Of a stretch of DNA of 64,000 nucleotides, positions 7,884 to 15,227 are shown one piece after another. Under the pieces are notes generated by a model, which was not told where the DNA came from, searched no databases, and was given only the letters and a program-made list of their open reading frames with translations. Source of the DNA: JAICYJ01 sp038212095. GTDB taxonomy: Bacteria > Actinomycetota > Thermoleophilia > Gaiellales > JAICJC01. Position 1 is the first letter of the stretch, and the number at the start of each line of letters is the position of its first letter. The position numbers and the translations under genes are program-made. The DNA is taken from the NCBI GenBank assembly GCA_038212095.1, contig JBBQUW010000002.1:62001-126000 (forward strand). The letters run 5' to 3'.

Positions 7884-8902
7884 CGCGTCGATTTGCCGAG
7901 GACGAGCGCGATCGACGAGAGCTCGAGGTGTTGCACAGGCTGGCGACGGAGCTGCCGCGTTCGCTGTCGGTGAGCGGCGTCACGGACATGCTGGCGCGGG
8001 AGCTGGTGCTGGCGGTCGATCGCGCCAACGAGTGCACGATCTTGTCCTGGCATGTGGAGTCTGACCGGCTGATCGTGCAGTCGGTATTCGAGCGTGGGCC
8101 CGGCATGGTCGAGGCCTGGCGCGGCCACGAGTACCCGCTCAGCGACTGGCCGGAGAACCGGGCACTGCTGGAAGCGGGGAACGCCCACGGCGAGTTTCGG
8201 CTCGACGATCCGGCGTGGAGCGATCAGGTGCGCGAGCAGATCAGTAGCTGGGGGTGGGCGAGCTGGATCGCCCTGCCGCTGGTGATCGAGAACCTCTCGG
8301 TGGGGGTGATCGAGCTGGTCGACCATCGCTCGAAGGCGCGCTGGTCGCCCCGCGACGTCGCGTTCGCCCAGACGATTGCCAGCCAGGCCGCGATGGCCGT
8401 GCGCAACGCGCAGCTGTACGAGAACCTGCGAACACAGGTACTGACCGATGCACTCACCGGGCTGCTCAACCATCGCGCTGTCTACGAGCGGGTCGAGCTC
8501 GATATGGCCGATGCGCGTGACCGGGAGGGCGAGCTGGCGGTGATCGCGGTCGACGTCGACGACTTCAAGGCCGTCAACGACCGGGACGGCCATCTGGCCG
8601 GCGACCGGGTGCTGAAGCGGGTCGCCGAGGTGCTGCGCAGCCAGTGCCGTGAGAGCGACGCGGCAGGCCGGGTCGGCGGTGACGAGTTCCTGCTGGTGCT
8701 GCCAGGGCTGGGCGGCGAGGCGCCGGCGGTCGCTGAGCGGATCGTCGCGCAGACGGCGGCACGCACCGGCGTGCGGATCTCGGCCGGCGTGGCCTGTATG
8801 CAGGGCTGGGAGCTGGATGCTGCCTCGTTGATCGACCGTGCGGATGCGGCCCTGCTGGACGCGAAGCGGTCGGGCAAAGCGACGTTCCGGCTGGCCGGCT
8901 GA
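7880..8902 (+). CDS. GAF-GGDEF diguanylate cyclase (second of tandem pair)
   Basis: Also 340 residues, with the same domain borders as the preceding gene, GGDEF at 266-270 and an inhibitory R-x-x-D (RESD) five residues before. Shared blocks such as DRRELEVLHR near the N-terminus and FAQTIASQAAMAVRNAQLYE versus FCQTIASQAAMAVRNAQLFE at the GAF/GGDEF junction show recent common origin. The GAF domains differ most around residues 55-115, where a ligand would sit. Start is the ATG at 7880 inside the ATGA overlap; longer readings upstream are out-of-frame shadows of gene one. Confidence 0.93.
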   Translation: MTRRFAEDERDRRELEVLHRLATELPRSLSVSGVTDMLARELVLAVDRANECTILSWHVESDRLIVQSVFERGPGMVEAWRGHEYPLSDWPENRALLEAGNAHGEFRLDDPAWSDQVREQISSWGWASWIALPLVIENLSVGVIELVDHRSKARWSPRDVAFAQTIASQAAMAVRNAQLYENLRTQVLTDALTGLLNHRAVYERVELDMADARDREGELAVIAVDVDDFKAVNDRDGHLAGDRVLKRVAEVLRSQCRESDAAGRVGGDEFLLVLPGLGGEAPAVAERIVAQTAARTGVRISAGVACMQGWELDAASLIDRADAALLDAKRSGKATFRLAG

Positions 8903-8953
8903 CGCTCCGGCGTTGGGTCGCTCTACACTTTCACTGGAGTCACTCAGGGAAAG

Positions 8954-9490
8954 GTGCCGATCATCCGCTGCCTGCTTCTTGATGCAACGATGCGACCGAC
9001 CAGCCTCGTCTCACGCGAGCGCGCTGTGACGATGGTGGTGTGCGGGCACGGCCAGGTGATCGCCGAGGATCCCGACGTCGTGTACCGCTCGCAGCATCTT
9101 CGGCTGGCGTTGCCGGTGATCTTTCAGGTGCCGGCGTACGTCGAGCTGCGGCCGATCGTGAAGCGCACGGTGGTGCGGCGGGTGCTGTTCTGCCGGGACA
9201 ACTGGCGCTGTGCGTACTGCGGCCGCGAGGGCGGGCCGCGCGATCTCACGATCGACCACGTCAAGCCGCTGTCGCGCGGCGGCAGCCACACGTGGGACAA
9301 CGTGGTGGCGGCCTGCCGACGGTGCAACCATCGCAAGGGCAGCCGGTTGCCGTACGAGGCGGGCATGTATCCGCGAAACGTGCCCAAGCGGCCGGACATG
9401 GTGCAGGTGGCGTGGGCCGGCAGGCTGACACATCCGCTGCAGCGTCAGTACGTCGCGGAGTGGCACAAGGTGCCAGAAGCGGCGCTCTGA
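8954..9490 (+). CDS. HNH endonuclease family protein
   Basis: A 178-residue protein of the common bacterial HNH type with an N-terminal beta region (RCLLLDATMRPTSLVSRERA). The zinc-framed HNH core spans about 85-125: C86-x2-C89, the His of TIDHVKP (102), Asn116 in WDNVV, and C121-x2-C124 followed by NHRKG. Such proteins are cytosolic nicking or structure-specific nucleases of mostly unknown role. A TACACT element (8934-8939) precedes it by a short leader, and an AGGGAAAG purine run sits just before the GTG start. It stands alone between the cyclases and a convergent operon. Confidence 0.85.
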   Translation: MPIIRCLLLDATMRPTSLVSRERAVTMVVCGHGQVIAEDPDVVYRSQHLRLALPVIFQVPAYVELRPIVKRTVVRRVLFCRDNWRCAYCGREGGPRDLTIDHVKPLSRGGSHTWDNVVAACRRCNHRKGSRLPYEAGMYPRNVPKRPDMVQVAWAGRLTHPLQRQYVAEWHKVPEAAL

Positions 9491-9551
9491 CAACGATCCG
9501 ATTCGACGTCCTGCTGTGGCGGCGATCAATGATCGATGCGGGGCGTGACGA

Positions 9552-10409
9552 TCACGCGACCGCGGAGCGCAGCGCGGACTGCAGGCCGGCCGCGGTTGGG
9601 CCCGGCCGACCGTCGCCGATCGTATGCCCATCCAAGCGCACCACCGGCATCACCTCGCGGATGCTGGACGAGGCGAACACCTCGTCCGCATCGCCCAGCC
9701 GCGAGAGCGTGAACTCGCCCTGCTCGACCACGATGCCTTGGTCGTCCGCCGCTAGGAGCAACGTCTCCCGCGTCACCCCGGCCAGGATGCCCAGCCGCAG
9801 CGACGGCGTGAGCAGCCGCTCGCCTTCGCGAAACCAGATGTTGCTGGTCGGCCCTTCTAGCACCAATCCCTCAGCCGACAGGAACACGGCATCGTCGGCG
9901 CCACGCCGCTGCGCCTCTCCCTGTGCCGCCATGTTCACCGCGTAGCTGGTCGACTTGACGCCCGGCAACAGCCACGGCGATGCCGACCGAGCGTGCGCGC
10001 CGATCGCGAGCTGCAGCGAGACCAGCGACAGCCCTCGGGCGCGGACATCCTCGAGGCCATCCGGCAGCGCCGTCACCAGCGCGAAGCCGACGCCGTCGCC
10101 GACCTGCTCGCGACCCGCCGTCCAGACCACTCGCAGTGCGGCATGCGGGCGCCCGCACGCCGCAACCGCATCCTGCGCCAGCTTCGACAACGTGTCCCGA
10201 TCCGGCACCGGCAGGCCCAGCACCTCGGCCGACACGACCAGCCGATCGAGGTGGGCCGAGAGCCGGAATGGCCGGCCGTCGTACACACGCATCGTCTCGA
10301 ACGCCGCCCGTCCTCGCAGCACGCCCGCATCATCGGCGTGCAGCCACGGCAGGTCTGGATCGACCACGCCGCGCCCCAGCACCGCCAGCGCCAGCGGCCG
10401 CCCGCTCAC
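9552..10409 (-). CDS. Class IV PLP-dependent aminotransferase
   Basis: A 285-residue fold-type IV PLP enzyme (branched-chain/D-amino acid aminotransferase and aminodeoxychorismate lyase group). The PLP lysine is Lys152 in PGVKSTSYAVN, and the cofactor-binding Glu185 lies in GLVLEGPTSNIWF. The N-terminal LRGRAAFETMRVYDGRPFRL and the late FASSSIREVMPVVRLDG segment are typical. GTG 10409 is chosen because it overlaps the stop of the upstream FMN protein (GTGA). Aminodeoxychorismate lyase (pabC) and D-amino acid aminotransferase are both possible; no folate genes are nearby to help. Confidence 0.85.
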   Translation of the reverse strand: MSGRPLALAVLGRGVVDPDLPWLHADDAGVLRGRAAFETMRVYDGRPFRLSAHLDRLVVSAEVLGLPVPDRDTLSKLAQDAVAACGRPHAALRVVWTAGREQVGDGVGFALVTALPDGLEDVRARGLSLVSLQLAIGAHARSASPWLLPGVKSTSYAVNMAAQGEAQRRGADDAVFLSAEGLVLEGPTSNIWFREGERLLTPSLRLGILAGVTRETLLLAADDQGIVVEQGEFTLSRLGDADEVFASSSIREVMPVVRLDGHTIGDGRPGPTAAGLQSALRSAVA

Positions 10410-11023
10410 GGGTCGATCGGCTCGCGTGTGGGATCGTTGGCGGGATCTCCGGCCGCAAGTACATCCTGCGACCAGTCGCGGCGCTTCCAGGCCGGGATCG
10501 GCGTCTCGCACTCCGATCGGGGCACGAAGCGCGAGTGCTCCACCAGCCGCATGTGGTGCACGTAGCGGGGGCAGTTCGGGAACACCTGCGTCGCCCGCAC
10601 CCGCACCACCAGCTGCGCCTCCGGGTACTCCGCCATCAGCGGATCGTGTTCGTCGATCGAGGCAACGCCGTTCAGGCGCATCCGCTTGCGCTGCTCGAAG
10701 TCGATGAACAGCATGCCCACCTGCGGGTTCTCGATCGTGTTGCCCAGCGAGAGGTACATGCCGTTGCCGTCGTAGCTGGGGAACGCCACGGAGTGGTGAT
10801 CCAGCACCCGCACGAAGCCCGGACAGCCACCCTTGTAGCTGCAGTTGGGTCGGCCCTGGGCATCGGCCGTGGCCAGGAAGAACATGTCCATCCGCTCGAT
10901 GAAGGCGCGATCGTCAGCATCGATCACGTCGCTGACCAGCCGCTCCTCGATCCGATCCGCCAGCCGGCGCGTGTCGAACCGATCCTGGAAGTGGCGGTTG
11001 CCCCCGTGATAGGACGCCGGCAT
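10406..11023 (-). CDS. Pyridoxamine 5'-phosphate oxidase-family (FMN-binding split barrel) protein
   Basis: A 205-residue split-barrel flavin protein. Typical elements are FFLATADAQGRPNCSYKGG (about 48-66), the F-P-S-Y-D-G-N-G-M-Y-L-S strand and NPQVGMLFIDFEQRKRMRLNG, which resemble general-stress or F420/FMN-dependent reductases rather than true PdxH. The ATG at 11023 lies 8 nt behind TAGTCT on the minus strand, which overlaps the -10 of rnhA on the other strand. It is the first gene of a two-gene operon with the PLP aminotransferase (GTGA overlap). The substrate is unknown. Confidence 0.82.
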   Translation of the reverse strand: MPASYHGGNRHFQDRFDTRRLADRIEERLVSDVIDADDRAFIERMDMFFLATADAQGRPNCSYKGGCPGFVRVLDHHSVAFPSYDGNGMYLSLGNTIENPQVGMLFIDFEQRKRMRLNGVASIDEHDPLMAEYPEAQLVVRVRATQVFPNCPRYVHHMRLVEHSRFVPRSECETPIPAWKRRDWSQDVLAAGDPANDPTREPIDP

Positions 11024-11030
11024 CGCGCTC

Positions 11031-11037
11031 TAGACTA
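11031..11037. promoter_or_regulatory. Shared, overlapping -10 elements for rnhA and the FMN protein
   Basis: The 7-bp TAGACTA gives TAGACT on the plus strand, 6 nt before the rnhA ATG, and TAGTCT on the minus strand (11037-11032), 8 nt before the ATG at 11023. Only 19 bp separate the two start codons, so both messages would be leaderless and the two polymerases would compete for the same DNA. Confidence 0.55.
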
Positions 11038-11042
11038 GCGGC

Positions 11043-11489
11043 ATGGCGGAGACTGTGGAGCTGTGGACGGACGGCGCCTGCTCGGGCAACCCCGGGCCGG
11101 GTGGATGGGGTGCGATCCTGCGTTGGGGCGACCACGAGCGCGAGCTTTCGGGCGGTGAGCCGGATACCACCAACAACCGGATGGAACTGATGTCCGTGAT
11201 CATGGGACTGGCCGCCATCACGCGTCCGATGGACGTCGTCATCAATACCGACTCCTCCTATGTGGAGCAGCCCTTCACCAAGGGCTGGCTGCGCGTCTGG
11301 CAGGCCAACGGATGGCGCACCGCGGACAAGAAGCCTGTCAAGAACAGGGATCTGTGGCAGCGGCTGGCTGAGGAGGCGGCCCGCCACCGGGTGGAGTTTC
11401 GCCGCGTGCGCGGCCACGCCGGCATCGAGCTGAACGAGCGCGCCGACATGCTGGCGGTGGCCGAACGCGACCGGTACGCGACGGTATGA
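11043..11489 (+). CDS. rnhA: Ribonuclease HI
   Basis: Ribonuclease HI cuts the RNA strand of RNA-DNA hybrids in replication and R-loop removal. The 148-residue protein can be read alongside the E. coli enzyme without gaps: Asp10 (LWTDGACSGNPGPGG), Glu48 (NNRMELM), Asp70 (INTDSSYV), His125 (RGHAG) and Asp135 (NERADMLA) form the complete two-metal active site. The basic-protrusion region WRTADKKPVKNRDLWQRL is also conserved. The ATG sits 6 nt behind TAGACT, so it is leaderless. Its stop overlaps the methyltransferase start by ATGA. Confidence 0.97.
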   Translation: MAETVELWTDGACSGNPGPGGWGAILRWGDHERELSGGEPDTTNNRMELMSVIMGLAAITRPMDVVINTDSSYVEQPFTKGWLRVWQANGWRTADKKPVKNRDLWQRLAEEAARHRVEFRRVRGHAGIELNERADMLAVAERDRYATV

Positions 11490-12199
11490 CCAACTCGGCC
11501 CGCAAATCTCACGCGCTCGACCTGTTCGACGGCATCGCCGGCGACTACGACCGCTGGGCGCAGCTGCTCTCGTTCGGCAACGATCGCCGCTGGCACGACC
11601 TGCTGGTCGAGCCGCTGACGGTGCCCGAGGGCGGACTGGTGGCGGACATCGCCACCGGCACCGCGGCCGTGGCGATCACGATCGCCAAACGCCATCGCTG
11701 TCGCGTGATCGGCGTCGACCAGAACCCGGCGATGCTGGCCCGCGGCCGCCGGCAGGTGGTCGATGCCGGCCTGACCGACCGCATCGAGCTCGTCCAGGGC
11801 GAGGCCGAGGCGCTGCCGCTGGAGGACGACTCGGTGGACGCGCTCGTGCACACATACCTGCTTCGCTACGTGGACGACCCGGCGGCGGTGCTGCGCGAGC
11901 TGGCCCGCGTCGTACGGCCCGGCGGCAGCATCGCCTCGCTCGAGTTCGACGTGCCGCGCGGCGGCTGGTACCCGGCCTGGTGGGCGTGGACGAGGATCGG
12001 CCTGCCCAGCGCCGGCCTGGTCGCGGGTGGGGGTTGGTACGCCACCGGCCGCTTCCTCGGCCCCAGCATCGAGGAGTTCTGGCGCCGCCATCCGCTGGAT
12101 GAGGTGCTCGGCTGGTGGAGCGACGCCGGCGTCGCGCAGCTGCGCGTGCAGCGGCTCTCGGTGGGCGGGGCTGTCATCATCCGCGGTATCGCGGGTTGA
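11486..12199 (+). CDS. UbiE/MenG-like class I SAM methyltransferase
   Basis: A 237-residue SAM-dependent methyltransferase. The N-terminal block FDGIAGDYDRWAQLLSFGND is the UbiE/COQ5 signature region, motif I is ADIATGTAAVAI, motif II is VIGVDQNPAML, and ARVVRPGGSIASLEF corresponds to the second UbiE signature. This family C-methylates demethylmenaquinone. However, UbiE-like paralogues are common in actinobacteria and no other menaquinone genes are nearby, so the quinone role is probable but not proven. Translation is coupled to rnhA through an ATGA overlap. Confidence 0.82.
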   Translation: MTNSARKSHALDLFDGIAGDYDRWAQLLSFGNDRRWHDLLVEPLTVPEGGLVADIATGTAAVAITIAKRHRCRVIGVDQNPAMLARGRRQVVDAGLTDRIELVQGEAEALPLEDDSVDALVHTYLLRYVDDPAAVLRELARVVRPGGSIASLEFDVPRGGWYPAWWAWTRIGLPSAGLVAGGGWYATGRFLGPSIEEFWRRHPLDEVLGWWSDAGVAQLRVQRLSVGGAVIIRGIAG

Positions 12200-12224
12200 C
12201 CCAACGATCGAGGAGAGGGACGAC

Positions 12225-12605
12225 ATGCCGTTGATCGATCTCACCACCCACCCCCTCAAGGCGACTTCCTACGGCCGCTGGCAGCAGCTGAATGCGCCGC
12301 TGGGCGTTGAGGCGTTCGGCATCAACGCGATCGTGTGCGATCCCGGCGAGGACTTCGACATCGCGCACGACGAGTCCGACACCGGCCATCAGGAGGTGTA
12401 CGTCGTCGTCGCGGGCAGAGCCGAGTTCACGATCGGCGACGAGCGGATCGAGGCCGGCCCCGGCACCATCGTCTCGGCCATCGATCCTGCCGCCACCCGC
12501 AGCTACCGCGCGCTCGCGGCCGGCACCCGGATCGTCTGCCTGGGCGCTCCGATCGGCGCCGGCACCGGCTACGGCGAGTGGATCGCGGAGGCCGCCGCGG
12601 TCTAG
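12225..12605 (+). CDS. Small cupin-domain protein
   Basis: A 126-residue single-cupin protein. Cupin motif 1 is partly visible in GHQEVYVVVAGRAEFTIGDE (around 54-73), followed by a strand pattern ending in TRIVCLGAPIG. A GAGGAGAGGGA ribosome site precedes the ATG at 12225. It follows the methyltransferase gene by 25 nt and probably shares its message. Its stop overlaps the 3' end of the convergent M20 gene by 4 nt. Function unknown; metal-ligand histidines are fewer than in canonical cupins. Confidence 0.78.
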   Translation: MPLIDLTTHPLKATSYGRWQQLNAPLGVEAFGINAIVCDPGEDFDIAHDESDTGHQEVYVVVAGRAEFTIGDERIEAGPGTIVSAIDPAATRSYRALAAGTRIVCLGAPIGAGTGYGEWIAEAAAV

Positions 12606-13747
12606 ATCTTCGGTGCCGGCGGGCCGCAGAAGCTGTCGATGACTGCGCCCAGCGCTTCGACACATCGATCGAGCTGGGCGAGGTCGACCCACTCGACGGC
12701 GGCGTGGGCGCCCTCGCCGCCGGGGCCAAATATCACCGTCGGGATGCCCGCGGCCGCGAAGACGGCGCTATCCGCCCAGAACGGCACGCCGATCACCTCC
12801 ACGTCGCGGCCCAGCGCGTCGCGCACGCACTCGACGATCGCGGCGTCGATCGGCACCTCGAACGGCTCGCGCACGAGCGTCGTTCGCAGTCGCGCGTCCA
12901 GGCCCGGATGTTCGATCCGGGCGGCATCCAGCATCGCCTCCAGCTCGGCCTCCACCTGCTCGACCTTCTCGCCCGGCAGCGTGCGGCGCTCCAGCCCCAG
13001 CGTGCACAGCTCCGGATAGGTGGACAGCTCACGTCCGCCCTGGATGATCGAGGCGTGCAGCGATCCGCAGCCGAGCAGCGGATGCGGCGTGCGCGTTGCC
13101 AGCTCGCGCGCCAGCTCGTCCAGGGCGACCAGCACGTGTCCCATGGCGGCGATCGCATCGACGCCCTCGTCCGGCCGCGAGCCGTGGGCGGCACGGCCGC
13201 GCACCTCGACGCTGTGCCAGGTGAAGCCCTTGTGGGCGATCGCCACCCGGATCGCGTCCCCGGTCGGCTCGGTCACGATGGCGGCGTCCACGGACAGCTG
13301 ATCGGCGATCGCCGAAGCACCGATCGAGGCGAACTCCTCGTCGCAGACGGCAACCACCAGCACGTCTCCGGCCAGCCCCCGCTCGGTCGCCGTCGCGGCC
13401 GCCACCATGATCGCCGCCAGCCCCGCCTTCATGTCGTAGGCGCCACGGCCGTACAGGCAATCGCCATCGACCCGCGGCTGGAACGGCGCGTCCATGCCGT
13501 CCACTCCCACCACGTCCATGTGCGCGTTCAGGAGCAGGGTGCGGCCGCCGCCGGCACCGCGGACGCGGCCGACGACGTTCGGCCGGCCGGGACCGGCCTC
13601 GCGCACCGTTACCTCGAGTCCGGCCCGCTCCAGCCACGCGGCGACGAAGGCGGCGATCGTCTGCTCGCCCGAGCCGCCCGGCACCAGGTCAGGGTTGATC
13701 GACTCGATCGAGACCAGCTCGGCCAGCAGGTGACGCGCGTCGTGCAT
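12602..13747 (-). CDS. M20-family metallohydrolase (ArgE/DapE-like)
   Basis: A 381-residue zinc amidohydrolase of the ArgE/DapE/CPG2 group. Visible active-site elements are His76 with Asp78 (NAHMDVVG), the bridging Asp105 (GAYDMKAG), catalytic Glu137-Glu138 (CDEEFAS), a TEPT ligand near 161 and a C-terminal His in GEGAHAAVEW. The dimerisation insert (GFTWHSVEVRGRAAHGSRP) is present. The ATG at 13747 shares its first base with the TGA of the thiol-dioxygenase gene upstream. It is the last gene of the IclR-headed left arm, so a deacylase or deaminating step late in that pathway is the natural guess. Confidence 0.87.
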   Translation of the reverse strand: MHDARHLLAELVSIESINPDLVPGGSGEQTIAAFVAAWLERAGLEVTVREAGPGRPNVVGRVRGAGGGRTLLLNAHMDVVGVDGMDAPFQPRVDGDCLYGRGAYDMKAGLAAIMVAAATATERGLAGDVLVVAVCDEEFASIGASAIADQLSVDAAIVTEPTGDAIRVAIAHKGFTWHSVEVRGRAAHGSRPDEGVDAIAAMGHVLVALDELARELATRTPHPLLGCGSLHASIIQGGRELSTYPELCTLGLERRTLPGEKVEQVEAELEAMLDAARIEHPGLDARLRTTLVREPFEVPIDAAIVECVRDALGRDVEVIGVPFWADSAVFAAAGIPTVIFGPGGEGAHAAVEWVDLAQLDRCVEALGAVIDSFCGPPAPKI

Positions 13748-14265
13748 CAGGTCGAGCGCAGCTCCTCTGCGTAGCTGGCCGAGCGGCGGCCGAGCCGGCC
13801 CTCCGCCCCCACCTCGTAGTGCCCCATCCGCCACAGCGGCGGCGAGTAGAGATGCAGCGACACCGTCGGCCGCTCACCGGCGTGACGCACGTCGTGGATG
13901 CGGGTGGCATCGAACGCGAACGCCTCCCCGGCGTGGTAGCGGGTGGAGTCGATACCGGCTCCGAGCGCGAGCCTGTCCTCGTCCAGCTCGCCCTCGACCA
14001 CCCACACGGCGCCGCCCGAGAGGTCATGGTCGTGCAGCCCGGTCTCCTGACGCTGGTTCCAGCAGATCAGCCACACGTCGAGGTGGGGGTTGCGGAACAG
14101 GCTGGTGTAGATCCGCTCGTCATCGCTGTGGCGCACCAGCCGGCGCCACAGGTCCGGCCGGCCGGCCAGATCGCCGGCCAGCGCCAGCGACTCGTCCGGC
14201 GTCAGATCTCGGTCTGGCAGCCGCTCGGCGAAGAAGGACTGCAGGACGAGGAGAGGCTCCTTCAC
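13747..14265 (-). CDS. Cysteine dioxygenase-type thiol dioxygenase
   Basis: A 172-residue cupin iron enzyme of the cysteine dioxygenase type I family, which adds O2 to a thiol to give a sulfinate. The 3-His site is His78 and His80 (TGLHDHDLSGGA) and His128 (RIHDVRHAG). The Ser-x-His-x-Tyr catalytic group is present in VSLHLYSPP (Tyr140). The usual Cys of the Cys-Tyr crosslink is a Gly, as in most bacterial members. Start is GTG 14265, overlapping the amidohydrolase stop (GTGA). Cysteine, 3-mercaptopropionate or another thiol could be the substrate. Its place inside the IclR locus argues for a dedicated pathway. Confidence 0.85.
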   Translation of the reverse strand: MKEPLLVLQSFFAERLPDRDLTPDESLALAGDLAGRPDLWRRLVRHSDDERIYTSLFRNPHLDVWLICWNQRQETGLHDHDLSGGAVWVVEGELDEDRLALGAGIDSTRYHAGEAFAFDATRIHDVRHAGERPTVSLHLYSPPLWRMGHYEVGAEGRLGRRSASYAEELRST

Positions 14266-15224
14266 ACCCGCTCCAGGGGCGTCGCGGCCAGAAGCCGGAG
14301 CGGGTTTCGTTCGGTCACCGCCTGCTCGGCGGCCGGACCCAGTCCACTCAGCGCCTGGCTCACCGGATCGGGACTGATCACGGGCGTATCGGTACCAAAC
14401 ACGATCTGCTCGACGCTATAGGTTGCCATTGCACACTCCAGCGCGAGACGACCGGCCGAGGCGGTATCGAAGAAGAGGTTTCGGTCGACGGCGCGCGTCT
14501 CGCCGCTGAACGTCCGCCAGCGCTCCTCCAGGAAGGGCGCGGCGCCGGCGTTGATCGCAAAGCAGATGCGCAGATCGGGGTGGCGGTCGGCGCCCAGCGC
14601 GCGCCAGGCGAAGAAGGCGCGGATGGAGAGGCCGGGATAGACGCCCAGATTGGGCCACCAGGGAGGCATGCCATGGTCGCGTGCGTACGGCTCCGTGCCA
14701 TGCGCCGGCCCTGGATGCACGAACAACGGCCGGCCGCGGCGCTCGAGCATCGCCAGCAGCGGAGCCGCAGCATCGAGACCGGCCGGGGTGGCCAGCGCCT
14801 CGCTGGGGATGCAGGCTCCGACGAAGCCGCGATCGAGCGCGGCGGACACCACCGCCGCGCCGCCGTCGGCGGATCGCAGCGGCGCGGCCGCCCAGCCGGC
14901 AAGCCGGCCGTCGGACGCCTCGATCAGCACAGCGAGCCCATCGTGGTACGCACCGATCAGATCCGCAGACTCATCCGCCGGCAGCGCCTCGATGCCGAGC
15001 GGCGTGGACAGCGAGATCACCGCCCGATCGGTGCCGGCCGCGTCCAGCGCAGCGATCCGACGCTCGCGGCTGTGAGCGGCCAGCGCGACCGCGCCGTCCG
15101 GCTCGTGCACCAGCCGCAGCAGCGGGCGCTCCCGATCGCCCTCCAGCATGGGAGGAGCGGTGCGAGCACGGAGGGCGGCGATCAGCTCGGGCGGCCAGAG
15201 GTGCTGGTGGACGTCGGTGCGGAC
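14262..15224 (-). CDS. Amidohydrolase-family protein (ACMSD-like), apparent GTC start
   Basis: The frame reads R-T-D-V-H-Q-H-L-W-P-P-E-L-I immediately after a GTC at 15224-15222. The His-Gln-His is the N-terminal metal motif of aminocarboxymuconate-semialdehyde-decarboxylase-like amidohydrolases. There is no ATG, GTG or TTG between the upstream TGA (15230-15228) and this motif; the first standard start is an ATG at 15149, 25 codons later, which would remove the motif. I therefore place the start at GTC (320 aa). A further His lies in LFVHPGPAH and the Asp in VFGTDTP. The usual F-A-H-G-G is F-A-I-N-A-G, so one metal ligand is replaced. It lies between the quinone oxidoreductase (3 nt gap) and the thiol dioxygenase (overlap). 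Confidence 0.75.
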   Translation of the reverse strand, partial: VRTDVHQHLWPPELIAALRARTAPPMLEGDRERPLLRLVHEPDGAVALAAHSRERRIAALDAAGTDRAVISLSTPLGIEALPADESADLIGAYHDGLAVLIEASDGRLAGWAAAPLRSADGGAAVVSAALDRGFVGACIPSEALATPAGLDAAAPLLAMLERRGRPLFVHPGPAHGTEPYARDHGMPPWWPNLGVYPGLSIRAFFAWRALGADRHPDLRICFAINAGAAPFLEERWRTFSGETRAVDRNLFFDTASAGRLALECAMATYSVEQIVFGTDTPVISPDPVSQALSGLGPAAEQAVTERNPLRLLAATPLERV

Positions 15225-15227
15225 GGC

